A stretch of 64,000 nt of DNA from Bacillota bacterium (GTDB lineage: Bacteria > Bacillota > Bacilli > Paenibacillales > Paenibacillaceae). Positions 25,867 to 34,827 of the stretch are shown here, one piece after another (position 1 is the first letter of the stretch; the number at the start of each line of letters is the position of its first letter). The translations under genes and the position numbers were made by a program. The notes beneath the pieces were generated by a model. It saw only the letters and a list, made by a program, of their open reading frames with translations. It had not been told where the DNA came from and did not search any database. The stretch covers positions 45,402 through 109,401 of the forward strand of contig JAEWAQ010000069.1 in assembly GCA_023391635.1 (NCBI GenBank), given 5' to 3'.

Positions 25867-27492
25867 ATGAAACGCATCGCAAGCTGGACACTATGCGCAG
25901 CGCTCGTCCTGGCGCTGCTGGCCGGATGCGCCGGCAATAACGGCGGCAGCAGCCCTAGCAGCAGCCCAAGCAGCAGCGGCCCGAACGGCCTCGCATCGGA
26001 CGGAGGCAATAAAGCCACCAAGCTGATTGATTCTCCGTTAACGTTAAAAGTGATGACCGTGGACTCCAGTCCGCAGATCCGAACGGATGCGAAGGTATTT
26101 GATTATATCTCCGATCTGACCAATGTCCGGGTTAAGCTGGAACCGGTACCCAATTCCAACTACGATCAGAAAGCCCAGACGTTGATTGCCACGAACAATG
26201 TGCCGGACGTGATGCGGATTCCCAACGGCAAGCCGTACTTTGCCGAAGCGGCCAAGAGCGGGCTGTTCCTGCCAATCTCGGACTATATGGAATATGCGCC
26301 GAACTTGGCCAAGCTGTTGGAGACGAACAAAGACATCTCGAAGAGCGAGATCGACGGCAAGCTGTACGGGTTCCCGCTGCTCGGCATGTGGAAGCTTCAA
26401 CTGGCGCAAGCGCCGGTCATTCGGATGGATCTGATCGAGAAGCTAAACCTTGAAGTGCCGAAGACGTATGAGGATTTATATCAGGTGCTGAAGAAATTCA
26501 AGGAAGCTTACCCCGACAAGATTCCGTTTACCAACCGCGAAGGCGCACGCAACTTGCTGACCTCGCTCGGATTCGCGCTGGGCTCCGGCTTCTCGATGGC
26601 TTCGGGCGGGTTGAACATTTACTTCGATCCGAATATCGACGGCGGTCGGTACGTATTTGGGCCTGCGCATCCCAATTTCAAAGTGGCGCTCGAATATTTG
26701 CATCGGCTGTACAGCGAAAAGCTGCTGGACCCGGATTATGCGGTGAATACGGCGGATGCGATGAAGGAGAAGCTCGGTTCCGGCAAGGCGCTGTTCTACT
26801 TCGACAATAACAGCTTCGGCGAGCAGTTCACGATGGCGCTGCAGCCGTCCGAGCCGGGCGCGAAGTTTGAATTGCTGCTGCCTATGGAGAATTCCTTCGG
26901 CCAAACGAGAAACTGGATGTACAAGAAGGATTGGCTGCACAATTTCGCCATTAACGCCAAGGTCAAGCGTCCGGAGGACGTGGTGCGCTTCCTGGACTGG
27001 ATGTATGGCGAACAAGGCACGCTGGTGACGAATTACGGTATCGAAGGCGAGCATTTCAACCTGGTAGACGGCGAGCCGGTCATTACCGAACAGGTGTTGA
27101 ATGAATTCAAGGATGACAAGGATCCGTTCCGTACGATGCAGAACGCGCTGGGCATAGGCTTCCAGACGTTCACCTTGAATGTCGACGAGCGTCCGATGGC
27201 GCTGATGTCTTCGGAGGATCTGAATCGTTGGAGCACCATGCTTACGCCGGACAATCACTACATTTTCGAAATGGTGCCGCCGCCCCTCAGCGATGAGGAG
27301 ATCGATCGGGTGAAGGTGGTATTGTCGAAGTTGGATACGATCGTCACGCAGGAGATTGACAAATTTATTATCGGCACGCGCCCGCTCAGCGAATTCGACG
27401 GCTTCGCCCAGCAGCTTCGCGACAGCGGTTCGGAGGAGATCGAGCAGATTTACAATGCGGCCAACGAACGGTTTAACGCGAACAATTCGTAA
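25867..27492 (+). CDS. Extracellular sugar-binding lipoprotein, LplA type (second module)
   Basis: A 541-residue receptor. The signal peptide ends L-L-A-G-C (C21), followed by a Ser/Gly/Asn-rich tether. The ATG at 25867 (GAGGGAGAGG ahead) gives a normal signal peptide; the ATG at 25849 would add R-G-R-G-S residues. It should deliver ligand to the permeases at 23931 and 24827. Its gene is followed after 17 bases by the glycosidase-like gene, suggesting that the imported oligosaccharide is processed by that protein. Confidence 0.92.
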   Translation: MKRIASWTLCAALVLALLAGCAGNNGGSSPSSSPSSSGPNGLASDGGNKATKLIDSPLTLKVMTVDSSPQIRTDAKVFDYISDLTNVRVKLEPVPNSNYDQKAQTLIATNNVPDVMRIPNGKPYFAEAAKSGLFLPISDYMEYAPNLAKLLETNKDISKSEIDGKLYGFPLLGMWKLQLAQAPVIRMDLIEKLNLEVPKTYEDLYQVLKKFKEAYPDKIPFTNREGARNLLTSLGFALGSGFSMASGGLNIYFDPNIDGGRYVFGPAHPNFKVALEYLHRLYSEKLLDPDYAVNTADAMKEKLGSGKALFYFDNNSFGEQFTMALQPSEPGAKFELLLPMENSFGQTRNWMYKKDWLHNFAINAKVKRPEDVVRFLDWMYGEQGTLVTNYGIEGEHFNLVDGEPVITEQVLNEFKDDKDPFRTMQNALGIGFQTFTLNVDERPMALMSSEDLNRWSTMLTPDNHYIFEMVPPPLSDEEIDRVKVVLSKLDTIVTQEIDKFIIGTRPLSEFDGFAQQLRDSGSEEIEQIYNAANERFNANNS

Positions 27493-27509
27493 AGGAGCAC
27501 TCGTATCAG

Positions 27510-29954
27510 ATGACCAGTTACGCATCTTCTCGAATGATTGATTTGACAGACGGGATGTTATGGTGCGCTGCCGATCTTGGCGGCGCAGCAGCCAAAGCGG
27601 TGGAGGTGCTGGTCGAGGAGATCGGGAAGCGCAGCGGGATTGCGCTTCCCGTAGTTCACATGCCGCCGGCGGACAATGAACGGCGGCCGCTCATTATCGC
27701 GGCAACGCGCGAAGAGGCGTTGGAACGTTATCCGCTCGAAGCGCGTCTGCTTGCTGATGTCCGGGAGCTTCCGCCGGAAGGTTACGTGCTGAGGGTAGCG
27801 GCTGCAGATGAAGCAGCGGCCGGGACGGCGGCGCAGGCGGCAGAGACGGCACCGTTCGTGGCGATTATTGGTGCCGATGCCCGGGGCTTGCTGTACGGCA
27901 TCGGCAAATTCCTGCGCAAGGCTCGCCTGCGTCCGCAGACGATCGAAGCTCCATGCGGCGGATACTGGCGCGAGGCGCCGCAGTACCCGGTACGCGGTCA
28001 TCAACTCGGATATCGGCCGAAGACGAACGCCTACGACGCATGGACGGTGGAGCAATTCGATCAATACATCCGGGAGCTTGCGCTGTTCGGCGCGAACAGC
28101 ATCGAGATTTTGCCGCCGCGCACCGATGACGACGCAACCGGGCCCCTGATGAAGATGGACGCCATGGAGATGATGATCCGTCTGTCGGAGATCATCGACG
28201 GCTATGGACTGGATGTATGGATATGGTATCCTAATATGGCGGATGACTATGAAGATCCGGGGATTCGCCGATCGGAGCTGGCGGAGCGGGAGGAGATCTT
28301 CCGCCGTCTCAAGCGGATCGATGTGGTGATGATTCCCGGCAGCGATCCCGGCGGCATGAACCCGGATGCGTTGTTCCCGTGGTCGGCCGAGGTGTCGCGC
28401 ACCCTGCGGCGTTATCATCCGGCAGCCACGATCTGGCTCGCTCCGCAGGTCATGAAGTACGATTCGCGCGCTTGGCTGGACGCGTTCTACCGCCATGTGG
28501 ACAAGGAGCCTGCGTGGCTGGGCGGCGTCGTATTCGGACCGCATGTGGACGATGCGCTCCCGGAGCTGCGCAGACGCATTCCCGATCGTTATCCGATTTG
28601 CCGCTATGAAGACATTACGCATAACTATCATTGCCAGTATCCGGTAGCGGATTGGGATCTCGCTTTTGCGCTCACGATCGGGCGGGAGGGGTACAATCCG
28701 CGGCCGACGGCGCACAAGCATATTCATAACTTGCTGGCTCCCTGCGCGGTCGGCAATATCTCCTATTCCGAAGGAATCAATGACGATGTGAACAAGTTCG
28801 TCTGGAGCGATCAGGACTGGAATGCCGATACGCCTGTCGTGGAGACGTTGCGCGATTATGCGCGGCTTTTCATCGACAGCGACCTGGCGGATGAGTTGGC
28901 GCAAGGTTACTTGGCGTTGGAGCGCAATTGGCAAGGGCCGCTGCTCGCCAATGCGCACATCGAGACGACGCTGGCGCGCTGGCAGCGGCTGGAGGAGACG
29001 AGCACTGCCGCCGTGCGCGACAATTACCGGTTCCAGATGGGGCTGATTCGCGCCTATTATGACGCCTATACGAAGCGCAGACTGCTCTACGAGACGGAGC
29101 TGGAAGCCCGGGCGCGGGAAGCGCTGCGCCGAGCGGCGGAGACGGGCAGCCGGCAGGCGTTGGACGAGGCGGCGGCCGCCTTGTCGCTTGCGAAGACGGC
29201 GCCGGTCGCGCAGGATTATCGGCGGCGCTGCATGGAATTGGCCGATGCGCTGTTCGCCAATATTGGGTATCAATTGACGGTGGAACGCCATCATGCCATC
29301 GCCGTCGATCGCGGCGCTTTCATCGACACGATCGACACGCCGCTGAACGACAGCCGCTGGCTGCATGCGCAGATCGGGGCTATCCGCAGCATGGAAGACG
29401 AGCCGCAGCGGCTGCGGTCGATTGCGCAGCTGCTGCGCCGCGAGGACCCCGGTCCGGGCGGACGGTATTGCAATCTCGGCGTCCACGGCTGCGATGACGG
29501 CGTGGACGCAGGCCGCGGCTGGCTGCAGGATCCGGGTTACCTGGATTCGCCGCGCTCCGCGCCGTCCATCTATCTGTTGAATATGCCGCAGGCGGAGCAA
29601 GACAGGCTTGGCGGTATTCCGCTGGCCTGGCTGACGCATCTGAATGTACTGAACGATACGCCGATTCGCCTTGTTTACCGCGATCTCCAGCCCCATGTCG
29701 CATATATACTCAGAGTAGTCTTTGTCGGAGACATCGCCGACCGGGAGCATCCGCGCGACGTGTCGGTATGTATAACGGCAGGAGGCTGCGAGCTGACGGA
29801 CCCGGTGCTCGTGCGGGAGAACGAGGTGACGGTGCACGATACGCCGATCCCGCCGCGAACGATCGCAGACGGCGAACTGCACGTGAGCTTCCGGCGTGTA
29901 AGCGGATTCAAACGGCTCAACATCGCGGAGGTTTGGTTGCTGTCTGCCGAGTGA
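27510..29954 (+). CDS. Large glycosidase-like protein of unassigned family
   Basis: An 814-residue protein without signal peptide, hence cytoplasmic. The first 150 residues resemble the small alpha/beta domain that precedes the barrel in GH20 and GH67 enzymes (P-L-I-I-A-A, E-G-Y-V-L, G-A-D-A-R-G-L-L-Y-G). A TIM-barrel-like region follows (about 160-480; G-A-N-S-I-E-I-L-P, D-V-W-I-W-Y-P-N, W-L-A-P-Q-V), then a helical region and a C-terminal beta-rich domain. I cannot assign a CAZy family or pick catalytic residues. Position after a sugar-binding lipoprotein suggests hydrolysis of an imported oligosaccharide, perhaps one containing a uronic acid. Confidence 0.55.
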   Translation: MTSYASSRMIDLTDGMLWCAADLGGAAAKAVEVLVEEIGKRSGIALPVVHMPPADNERRPLIIAATREEALERYPLEARLLADVRELPPEGYVLRVAAADEAAAGTAAQAAETAPFVAIIGADARGLLYGIGKFLRKARLRPQTIEAPCGGYWREAPQYPVRGHQLGYRPKTNAYDAWTVEQFDQYIRELALFGANSIEILPPRTDDDATGPLMKMDAMEMMIRLSEIIDGYGLDVWIWYPNMADDYEDPGIRRSELAEREEIFRRLKRIDVVMIPGSDPGGMNPDALFPWSAEVSRTLRRYHPAATIWLAPQVMKYDSRAWLDAFYRHVDKEPAWLGGVVFGPHVDDALPELRRRIPDRYPICRYEDITHNYHCQYPVADWDLAFALTIGREGYNPRPTAHKHIHNLLAPCAVGNISYSEGINDDVNKFVWSDQDWNADTPVVETLRDYARLFIDSDLADELAQGYLALERNWQGPLLANAHIETTLARWQRLEETSTAAVRDNYRFQMGLIRAYYDAYTKRRLLYETELEARAREALRRAAETGSRQALDEAAAALSLAKTAPVAQDYRRRCMELADALFANIGYQLTVERHHAIAVDRGAFIDTIDTPLNDSRWLHAQIGAIRSMEDEPQRLRSIAQLLRREDPGPGGRYCNLGVHGCDDGVDAGRGWLQDPGYLDSPRSAPSIYLLNMPQAEQDRLGGIPLAWLTHLNVLNDTPIRLVYRDLQPHVAYILRVVFVGDIADREHPRDVSVCITAGGCELTDPVLVRENEVTVHDTPIPPRTIADGELHVSFRRVSGFKRLNIAEVWLLSAE

Positions 29955-29993
29955 CAGTCTGATCGCGTTCGATGATGATAGGAGGAGCAAGCT

Positions 29994-32342
29994 ATGTTGC
30001 GAGACCGAATTATGCGCCGTTTGCGGCTGAATCGCCTCTTTTTTCGCATATTGCTGTACTTCATCTCGCTGCTCCTCCCCATCATCATTACAGGGATTGT
30101 CTTTTATTCGCAATTTTTTGATCGGGTTAAAGTCGAATCGCTCAACAAGCTGCAACTGAATTTGCATTCGGCGGCCAGTACAATTGATATTTATTTGCGT
30201 ACGGCTCAGGAAACAAGCTTCAGCATCTTCCACGACCACAATTTATACCTGCTTCCCTACGCCGAATATAACGACTACGACCGCATACGGATGGCGGATG
30301 TGTCACGCAAGCTGTCCAACATGAGCATCAGCCTGGGCGCCATTACCGATCATCTGTTTTTCTATGCGGACGACTCCGTGATTTACTCGGCGGAAGGCAT
30401 CGACAGCTTTTCATCCTATTTTGACCGGTTGTATACGTTCGAGCTTTATGACAAGACGTTCTGGCGCGACAAGCTGCTGACCGGCAAGCCGCTGGAATTT
30501 CTCCAAGTGTCCAACTTGCAAAGGCGCAACGGCTCGCTGAAGCCGGTCGTTCCGATTGTGATGACCGATACCCTGAACGGACATAGAGGGGTGATGGTGA
30601 CGACCATCTCCGTCGAGATGCTGGAGCAGACGATCCGGAGCTACATGCAATCGGAGGCGAACTGGTTTGTCGTTACCGATCATCTCGGACAGCTCATACT
30701 GAACAGCTATCCCGGGGAACTGAAAGCATCTTCTCTGATGGAACTGACCGAGGCCGAAGCTTACCGGAACGGGCGAAGCGTCCAGGAACACCTGCGGATC
30801 GAAGGGACGCCGTCGATCGCGGTGCATTATCAGGCGGAAACGTACGGATGGCATTACTACTCCATCCTGCCGATCTCCGACCTGAAACAGCAGTCCCGTT
30901 ATGTGCTGACGCTCATCGTGATCATCTGTTTGACGCTGGTTGTGATCGGGATCGGCCTGGCCTTCTTTTTTACGTTCAATCTATACACCCCGATCAAACG
31001 ACTGCGCGATTTCATACGAGAGAAGAACGGGGTTTTTGACGAGCAGGGACGCTTGCCGGACTATGCGGACGAATTCCAGCAGATCGATAGCGGCATCCAC
31101 CAGCTGATCAAGCGGACGCACGATTTCAAGAGCAATGCGCAGATGATGTCGGCGGAGCTGAACGACCGGCTGATCGTCAACTACCTGTACGGTTACGCGT
31201 CGCCGAAGGATGAGAACGAGTTGAGGAAGCGTCTGCAGGAGCAGCTGTTTTTCAAAAATCCGGGCTATGTGTGTTGTCATGTCAAGTTCGATTTCAAGGT
31301 GTCTTTCTACAAGGAAATTCAGGATACGGACCGTCTGATTATTCTCGACAAGATCAAAAGCATCGTCTGGGCGATCCTGCGCATTTCCATGCATACCCAT
31401 GTTGTCGAGGATGACCACCAGCTGTATATTTGCCTGTTCAACTTGCGGGAACAGGAAAGTCTGAAGCACGTCAAGCAAGCCCTGCAGCATCTGATCGATA
31501 CGTTCAAATACGACTTGCAGTATTGCTGCATCCATATCGGCGTCGGCAGGGTACATCACGATCTGCAAGGATTGAAGCAATCGCATATCGAGGCGATATA
31601 CGCGCTGGAGGCGGCGGACAGCGAATTGGATTTTCAGATCGTGGATGCCTCCGAGCTGCCTTCGGTGGCGCTGCAATACGTCTATTCCGTCATGGACGAG
31701 AGCATCGTTCTGAATTGTCTGCAGTCGCAGAATGAGACGAGTCTCATTCACAAAATAGACGAGATCCTGCAAAAAAACGAAATGGTGGGCAGCCACCGCC
31801 TGAGCTCGCTGATTACGGACATTTACCGTACCGGATGTCGGCTAATGGCGGAGTATGGCGAGGATCCCAGACGACTGGGCGAACCCGAGGAATACGAACT
31901 GCTGCGGGACACGTCCGAGGCGCTGCCCGATGTGGCGGAGAAGAAGCAGCTGTTGATCCGGTTCTGCGTCCGGTTGATGCAGTGGCTCGGAGAGCGGAAT
32001 GGCGATACGCCGAGTAAATTGATTCCGTCGATTATCGAATATGTCGAAACGCACTATCTGGAGGACTTGTACCTGGAGAAGATTGCCGATGAGTTGGGCG
32101 TGTCGGCCAAATACGTATCCAGAGCGTTCAGCGAGAAAATCGGCGTGACGCTGTCCCACTATATCAGCAGTTACCGGATGTCCAAGGCGAAGGAACTGCT
32201 GGAGCGGACCGATATGAAAATCAGCGATATCTCCGAGGGGGTCGGCATATTCAGCCGATCGACCTTCATCCGGCTGTTCAAGCGGCATGTGGGCATCACT
32301 CCGCTGGAGTATCGCAAATTACACAAAGGAGTGTCATCATGA
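29994..32342 (+). CDS. Membrane-anchored AraC family regulator (YesS/YtdP-like)
   Basis: A 782-residue regulator built like its paralogue at 17845: N-terminal helix (about 18-40), extracellular sensor with I-D-I-Y-L-R-T-A, second helix (about 300-325), cytoplasmic middle region, and C-terminal AraC domain (about 680-780). AGGAG precedes the ATG. It lies inside the operon it probably controls: its stop overlaps the aldolase start by four bases. Confidence 0.9.
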   Translation: MLRDRIMRRLRLNRLFFRILLYFISLLLPIIITGIVFYSQFFDRVKVESLNKLQLNLHSAASTIDIYLRTAQETSFSIFHDHNLYLLPYAEYNDYDRIRMADVSRKLSNMSISLGAITDHLFFYADDSVIYSAEGIDSFSSYFDRLYTFELYDKTFWRDKLLTGKPLEFLQVSNLQRRNGSLKPVVPIVMTDTLNGHRGVMVTTISVEMLEQTIRSYMQSEANWFVVTDHLGQLILNSYPGELKASSLMELTEAEAYRNGRSVQEHLRIEGTPSIAVHYQAETYGWHYYSILPISDLKQQSRYVLTLIVIICLTLVVIGIGLAFFFTFNLYTPIKRLRDFIREKNGVFDEQGRLPDYADEFQQIDSGIHQLIKRTHDFKSNAQMMSAELNDRLIVNYLYGYASPKDENELRKRLQEQLFFKNPGYVCCHVKFDFKVSFYKEIQDTDRLIILDKIKSIVWAILRISMHTHVVEDDHQLYICLFNLREQESLKHVKQALQHLIDTFKYDLQYCCIHIGVGRVHHDLQGLKQSHIEAIYALEAADSELDFQIVDASELPSVALQYVYSVMDESIVLNCLQSQNETSLIHKIDEILQKNEMVGSHRLSSLITDIYRTGCRLMAEYGEDPRRLGEPEEYELLRDTSEALPDVAEKKQLLIRFCVRLMQWLGERNGDTPSKLIPSIIEYVETHYLEDLYLEKIADELGVSAKYVSRAFSEKIGVTLSHYISSYRMSKAKELLERTDMKISDISEGVGIFSRSTFIRLFKRHVGITPLEYRKLHKGVSS

Positions 32343-33148
32343 ACAGTATCGCATTCAAGCAAACCTTGCGGCGGGGAGATCGAGCGTACGGCACGTTGAT
32401 CATCTCGACCTCGCCTCGCTGGCCGGAGGAAGTGCGGAAGTTGAACCTGGACTTCGTATTCCTGGACGGGGAGCATATGCCGCTCGACCGGGATCGGTTG
32501 TCCGGACTGTGCCGCACCTATGAAGCGATGAATTTGGCGACGCTTGTCCGCATCCCTTCTCCCGACCCCGTATTTGCCAGCATGGCGCTTGACGGCGGCG
32601 CAAGTGGCATACTCGCGCCTTATATCGAGACTGCCGAGCAGGTTCGGGCGCTGGCCGCGGCGACCAAGCTGCGGCCGCTTAAAGGGGAGAAGGCGGCGGC
32701 GATCGTACGCGGGGCAGAGCCGGATGAAGGCATGAAGGATTACCTTGCCGATTACAATGCGCGCAATCTGCTCATGATCAATATCGAGAGCGTGCCGGCA
32801 GTGGAGTCGCTGGAGGAAATATTGGCTGTCGGCTGGGTGGATGCGGTCATCATCGGCCCGCATGACCTGTCTTGCAGTCTGGGCATTCCGGAGCAATACG
32901 ACCATCCGCTCTTTCTGGATACGGTCCGGACGATCATGCGGAAGGCGGCGGCAGCCGGCGTGGCCTCCGGCATCCATTATTTTTTCGGCATCGAACAGGA
33001 GATCGAGTGGATGAAGGGCGGCATGCAGGTGTTGATTCACGCATCGGATATGACGGCCTTCTCGGCCAGGATTTCATCCGAATTGAATACGATCCGTACC
33101 GGCGTCGGCGATCTAATCTCGCGAATGGACGATCGCATTCATATTTGA
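32339..33148 (+). CDS. HpcH/HpaI family aldolase
   Basis: A 269-residue class II pyruvate aldolase. Family features include R in L-V-R-I-P-S, the metal-binding E in I-N-I-E-S-V-P and D in G-P-H-D-L-S. Members cleave 2-keto-3-deoxy sugar acids (such as 2-keto-3-deoxyrhamnonate) to pyruvate and an aldehyde. The D-2-hydroxyacid dehydrogenase and YhcH-like protein downstream support a sugar-acid breakdown role. The ATGA overlap with the regulator gene shows coupling. Confidence 0.85.
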   Translation: MNSIAFKQTLRRGDRAYGTLIISTSPRWPEEVRKLNLDFVFLDGEHMPLDRDRLSGLCRTYEAMNLATLVRIPSPDPVFASMALDGGASGILAPYIETAEQVRALAAATKLRPLKGEKAAAIVRGAEPDEGMKDYLADYNARNLLMINIESVPAVESLEEILAVGWVDAVIIGPHDLSCSLGIPEQYDHPLFLDTVRTIMRKAAAAGVASGIHYFFGIEQEIEWMKGGMQVLIHASDMTAFSARISSELNTIRTGVGDLISRMDDRIHI

Positions 33149-33208
33149 TAAGAGCGCGATGCAAAAAGTGCAACAACAGTGGTGAGGCGGAAGGAGGAGG
33201 GTTGGGAT

Positions 33209-33655
33209 ATGATTATGGATCGGATACGTCATTGGGAACGTTACGCCGGCCTGGATCCGAAGCTGGCACGGGCGCTTCGTTATCTGAGCGAACAGCCTCT
33301 GGCTTCGATGGACGCAGGGAAGCATGAGATCGACGAAGATATGTTTGTGCTCATTCAGCGTTATGACACGCGTCCGAGCGAAGCGTGCTTCTGGGAAGCG
33401 CATCGTACCTACACCGATATTCAGTACATGTTCTCCGGCTCCGAGCATATGGGAGTGGCGCAGGTCGACGATCTGCAGCTTGTCGAGGATCATCTCGACG
33501 AGAAGGACTATGCGGTGTATCAAGGGAAAGGAAACCGAGTTGCCGTACAAGAGGGCGAATTTGTCGTGTTCTTCACGCATGACGCGCATATGCCGTGCAT
33601 GGCCGGCGACGAGCCGAAATCGGTGTGCAAAGCCGTCGTCAAGGTGCGTTTGTGA
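33209..33655 (+). CDS. YhcH/YjgK/YiaL family protein
   Basis: A 148-residue cupin-like protein of the YhcH/YjgK/YiaL (DUF386) family, found in sialate, gulonate and beta-galactoside loci and thought to act on sugars or sugar anomers. The core R-x-S-E-A-x-F-W-E-A-H-R-x-Y-x-D-I-Q and later H-D-A-H-M-P-C histidines are present. The start at 33209 has AAGGAGG upstream; the ATG at 33215 is possible. Confidence 0.85.
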   Translation: MIMDRIRHWERYAGLDPKLARALRYLSEQPLASMDAGKHEIDEDMFVLIQRYDTRPSEACFWEAHRTYTDIQYMFSGSEHMGVAQVDDLQLVEDHLDEKDYAVYQGKGNRVAVQEGEFVVFFTHDAHMPCMAGDEPKSVCKAVVKVRL

Positions 33656-33673
33656 TCGCGGCAAAGGAGGCGA

Positions 33674-34639
33674 GTGACGGTGCGTATTGTTATTCTGGAC
33701 GGTTATACGGTCAATCCCGGCGATCTGAGCTGGGAAAAGTTCGGGTCGCTGGGCGAAGTCGAGGTTTATGATCGAACGCCTGCGGACAACGTCGTGGAGC
33801 GCTCCCTTCATGCGCGTGCGATCCTGACCAACAAGACGCCTGTTACTGACGAGATGCTGGCGCAACTGCCCGATCTGGCCTATATTGGCGTGCTGGCAAC
33901 CGGATACAATGTCGTGGATGTTGCAGCTGCGCGGCGCAGGGGGATCGTCGTTACGAATGTGCCGGGTTATAGTACGTATTCCGTCGCCCAGCATGCGATT
34001 GCTTTGCTGCTAGAGCTCTGTTTGCATATCGACCTGCACAGCCGGGCGGTGCATGCGGGGGAGTGGGCCCGCTCGCCGGACTGGTGCTTCACGAAGACGC
34101 CGCTGCATGAGCTGTTCGGCAAGACGATCGGTATTATCGGCCATGGCCAGATTGGTCAGCAAGTAGGGAAGATCGCCCTGGCGCTCGGCATGAAGGTTGT
34201 CTGTCTGAACCGCTCGCTCGCGCAGCGGGACTCCCTGTATGGCGAAACCTATGCGGACCTGCCCGCGCTGCTGGCGCAATCGGATGTCGTCAGCCTGCAC
34301 TGCCCGCTGACGCAGGACACGGCGGGCATTATTCAGGCATCGACGATTCGTCTCATGAAGCCGGGCGCGCTGCTCATCAACACATCGCGCGGGCCGCTCG
34401 TGAACGAAGCCGACCTGGCGTCGGCATTGAGCGAAGATCGGCTCGGCGGCGCCGCGCTCGATGTGCTGTCGACCGAGCCGCCTCCTGCCGACAACCCGCT
34501 GCTGCAGGCGCCCAACTGTATCATCACGCCGCACATGGCATGGGCCACGCGGGATGCCCGCGACCGCTTGCTGCAGATCGCGGCTGATAATTTGCGGGCA
34601 TTCAGTCAGTCGCGATCGATGAATATAGTTAATTTCTAA
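33674..34639 (+). CDS. D-2-hydroxyacid dehydrogenase
   Basis: A 321-residue NAD-dependent dehydrogenase. It shows the nucleotide-binding G-I-I-G-H-G-Q-I-G, the catalytic Arg in N-T-S-R-G, Glu in S-T-E-P-P and His in T-P-H-M-A-W. It could reduce hydroxypyruvate, glyoxylate or a keto sugar acid produced by the aldolase two genes upstream. GTG start with AAAGGAGGC directly ahead. Last gene before the terminator. Confidence 0.9.
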   Translation: MTVRIVILDGYTVNPGDLSWEKFGSLGEVEVYDRTPADNVVERSLHARAILTNKTPVTDEMLAQLPDLAYIGVLATGYNVVDVAAARRRGIVVTNVPGYSTYSVAQHAIALLLELCLHIDLHSRAVHAGEWARSPDWCFTKTPLHELFGKTIGIIGHGQIGQQVGKIALALGMKVVCLNRSLAQRDSLYGETYADLPALLAQSDVVSLHCPLTQDTAGIIQASTIRLMKPGALLINTSRGPLVNEADLASALSEDRLGGAALDVLSTEPPPADNPLLQAPNCIITPHMAWATRDARDRLLQIAADNLRAFSQSRSMNIVNF

Positions 34640-34660
34640 ACAGACTTAAGTAAGGGAAAG

Positions 34661-34700
34661 CGCTAAGCCGGCCACGTCCGAAGGCTTAGCGTATATTTTT
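34661..34700 (+). terminator. Rho-independent terminator
   Basis: CGCTAAGCC (34661-34669) and GGCTTAGCG (34683-34691) form a perfect nine-pair stem followed by TATATTTTT. It ends the long operon that starts at 23931. Confidence 0.9.
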
Positions 34701-34714
34701 CGTTCAAAAAACGA

Positions 34715-34786
34715 TTGACATGCACAAAGCGGCATTTTATGATTGAATCGTACTTGCTAATACGTTTTAGCATAACGTATTAGCAA
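34715..34786 (+). promoter_or_regulatory. Strong promoter overlapped by a LacI-type operator
   Basis: TTGACA (34715-34720), a 17-base spacer and TATGAT (34738-34743) form a near-consensus promoter. Just downstream, TTGCTAATACG (34754-34764) and CGTATTAGCAA (34776-34786) are perfect 11-base inverted arms around an 11-base centre. The operator would sit at about +4 to +36, so bound repressor blocks initiation. The LacI-family gene starts 42 bases later, so autoregulation is likely. Confidence 0.85.
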
Positions 34787-34827
34787 CCGTGTTCGTAAGC
34801 TTGCATGCAGCTCATCAGGAGGTAGAT

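Noticed and set aside
27558..30239. 893-residue minus-strand ORF
   Set aside because: It is the antisense shadow of the glycosidase-like gene and part of the regulator gene. The plus-strand genes have ribosome sites, membrane helices and conserved domains; the antisense product has none.
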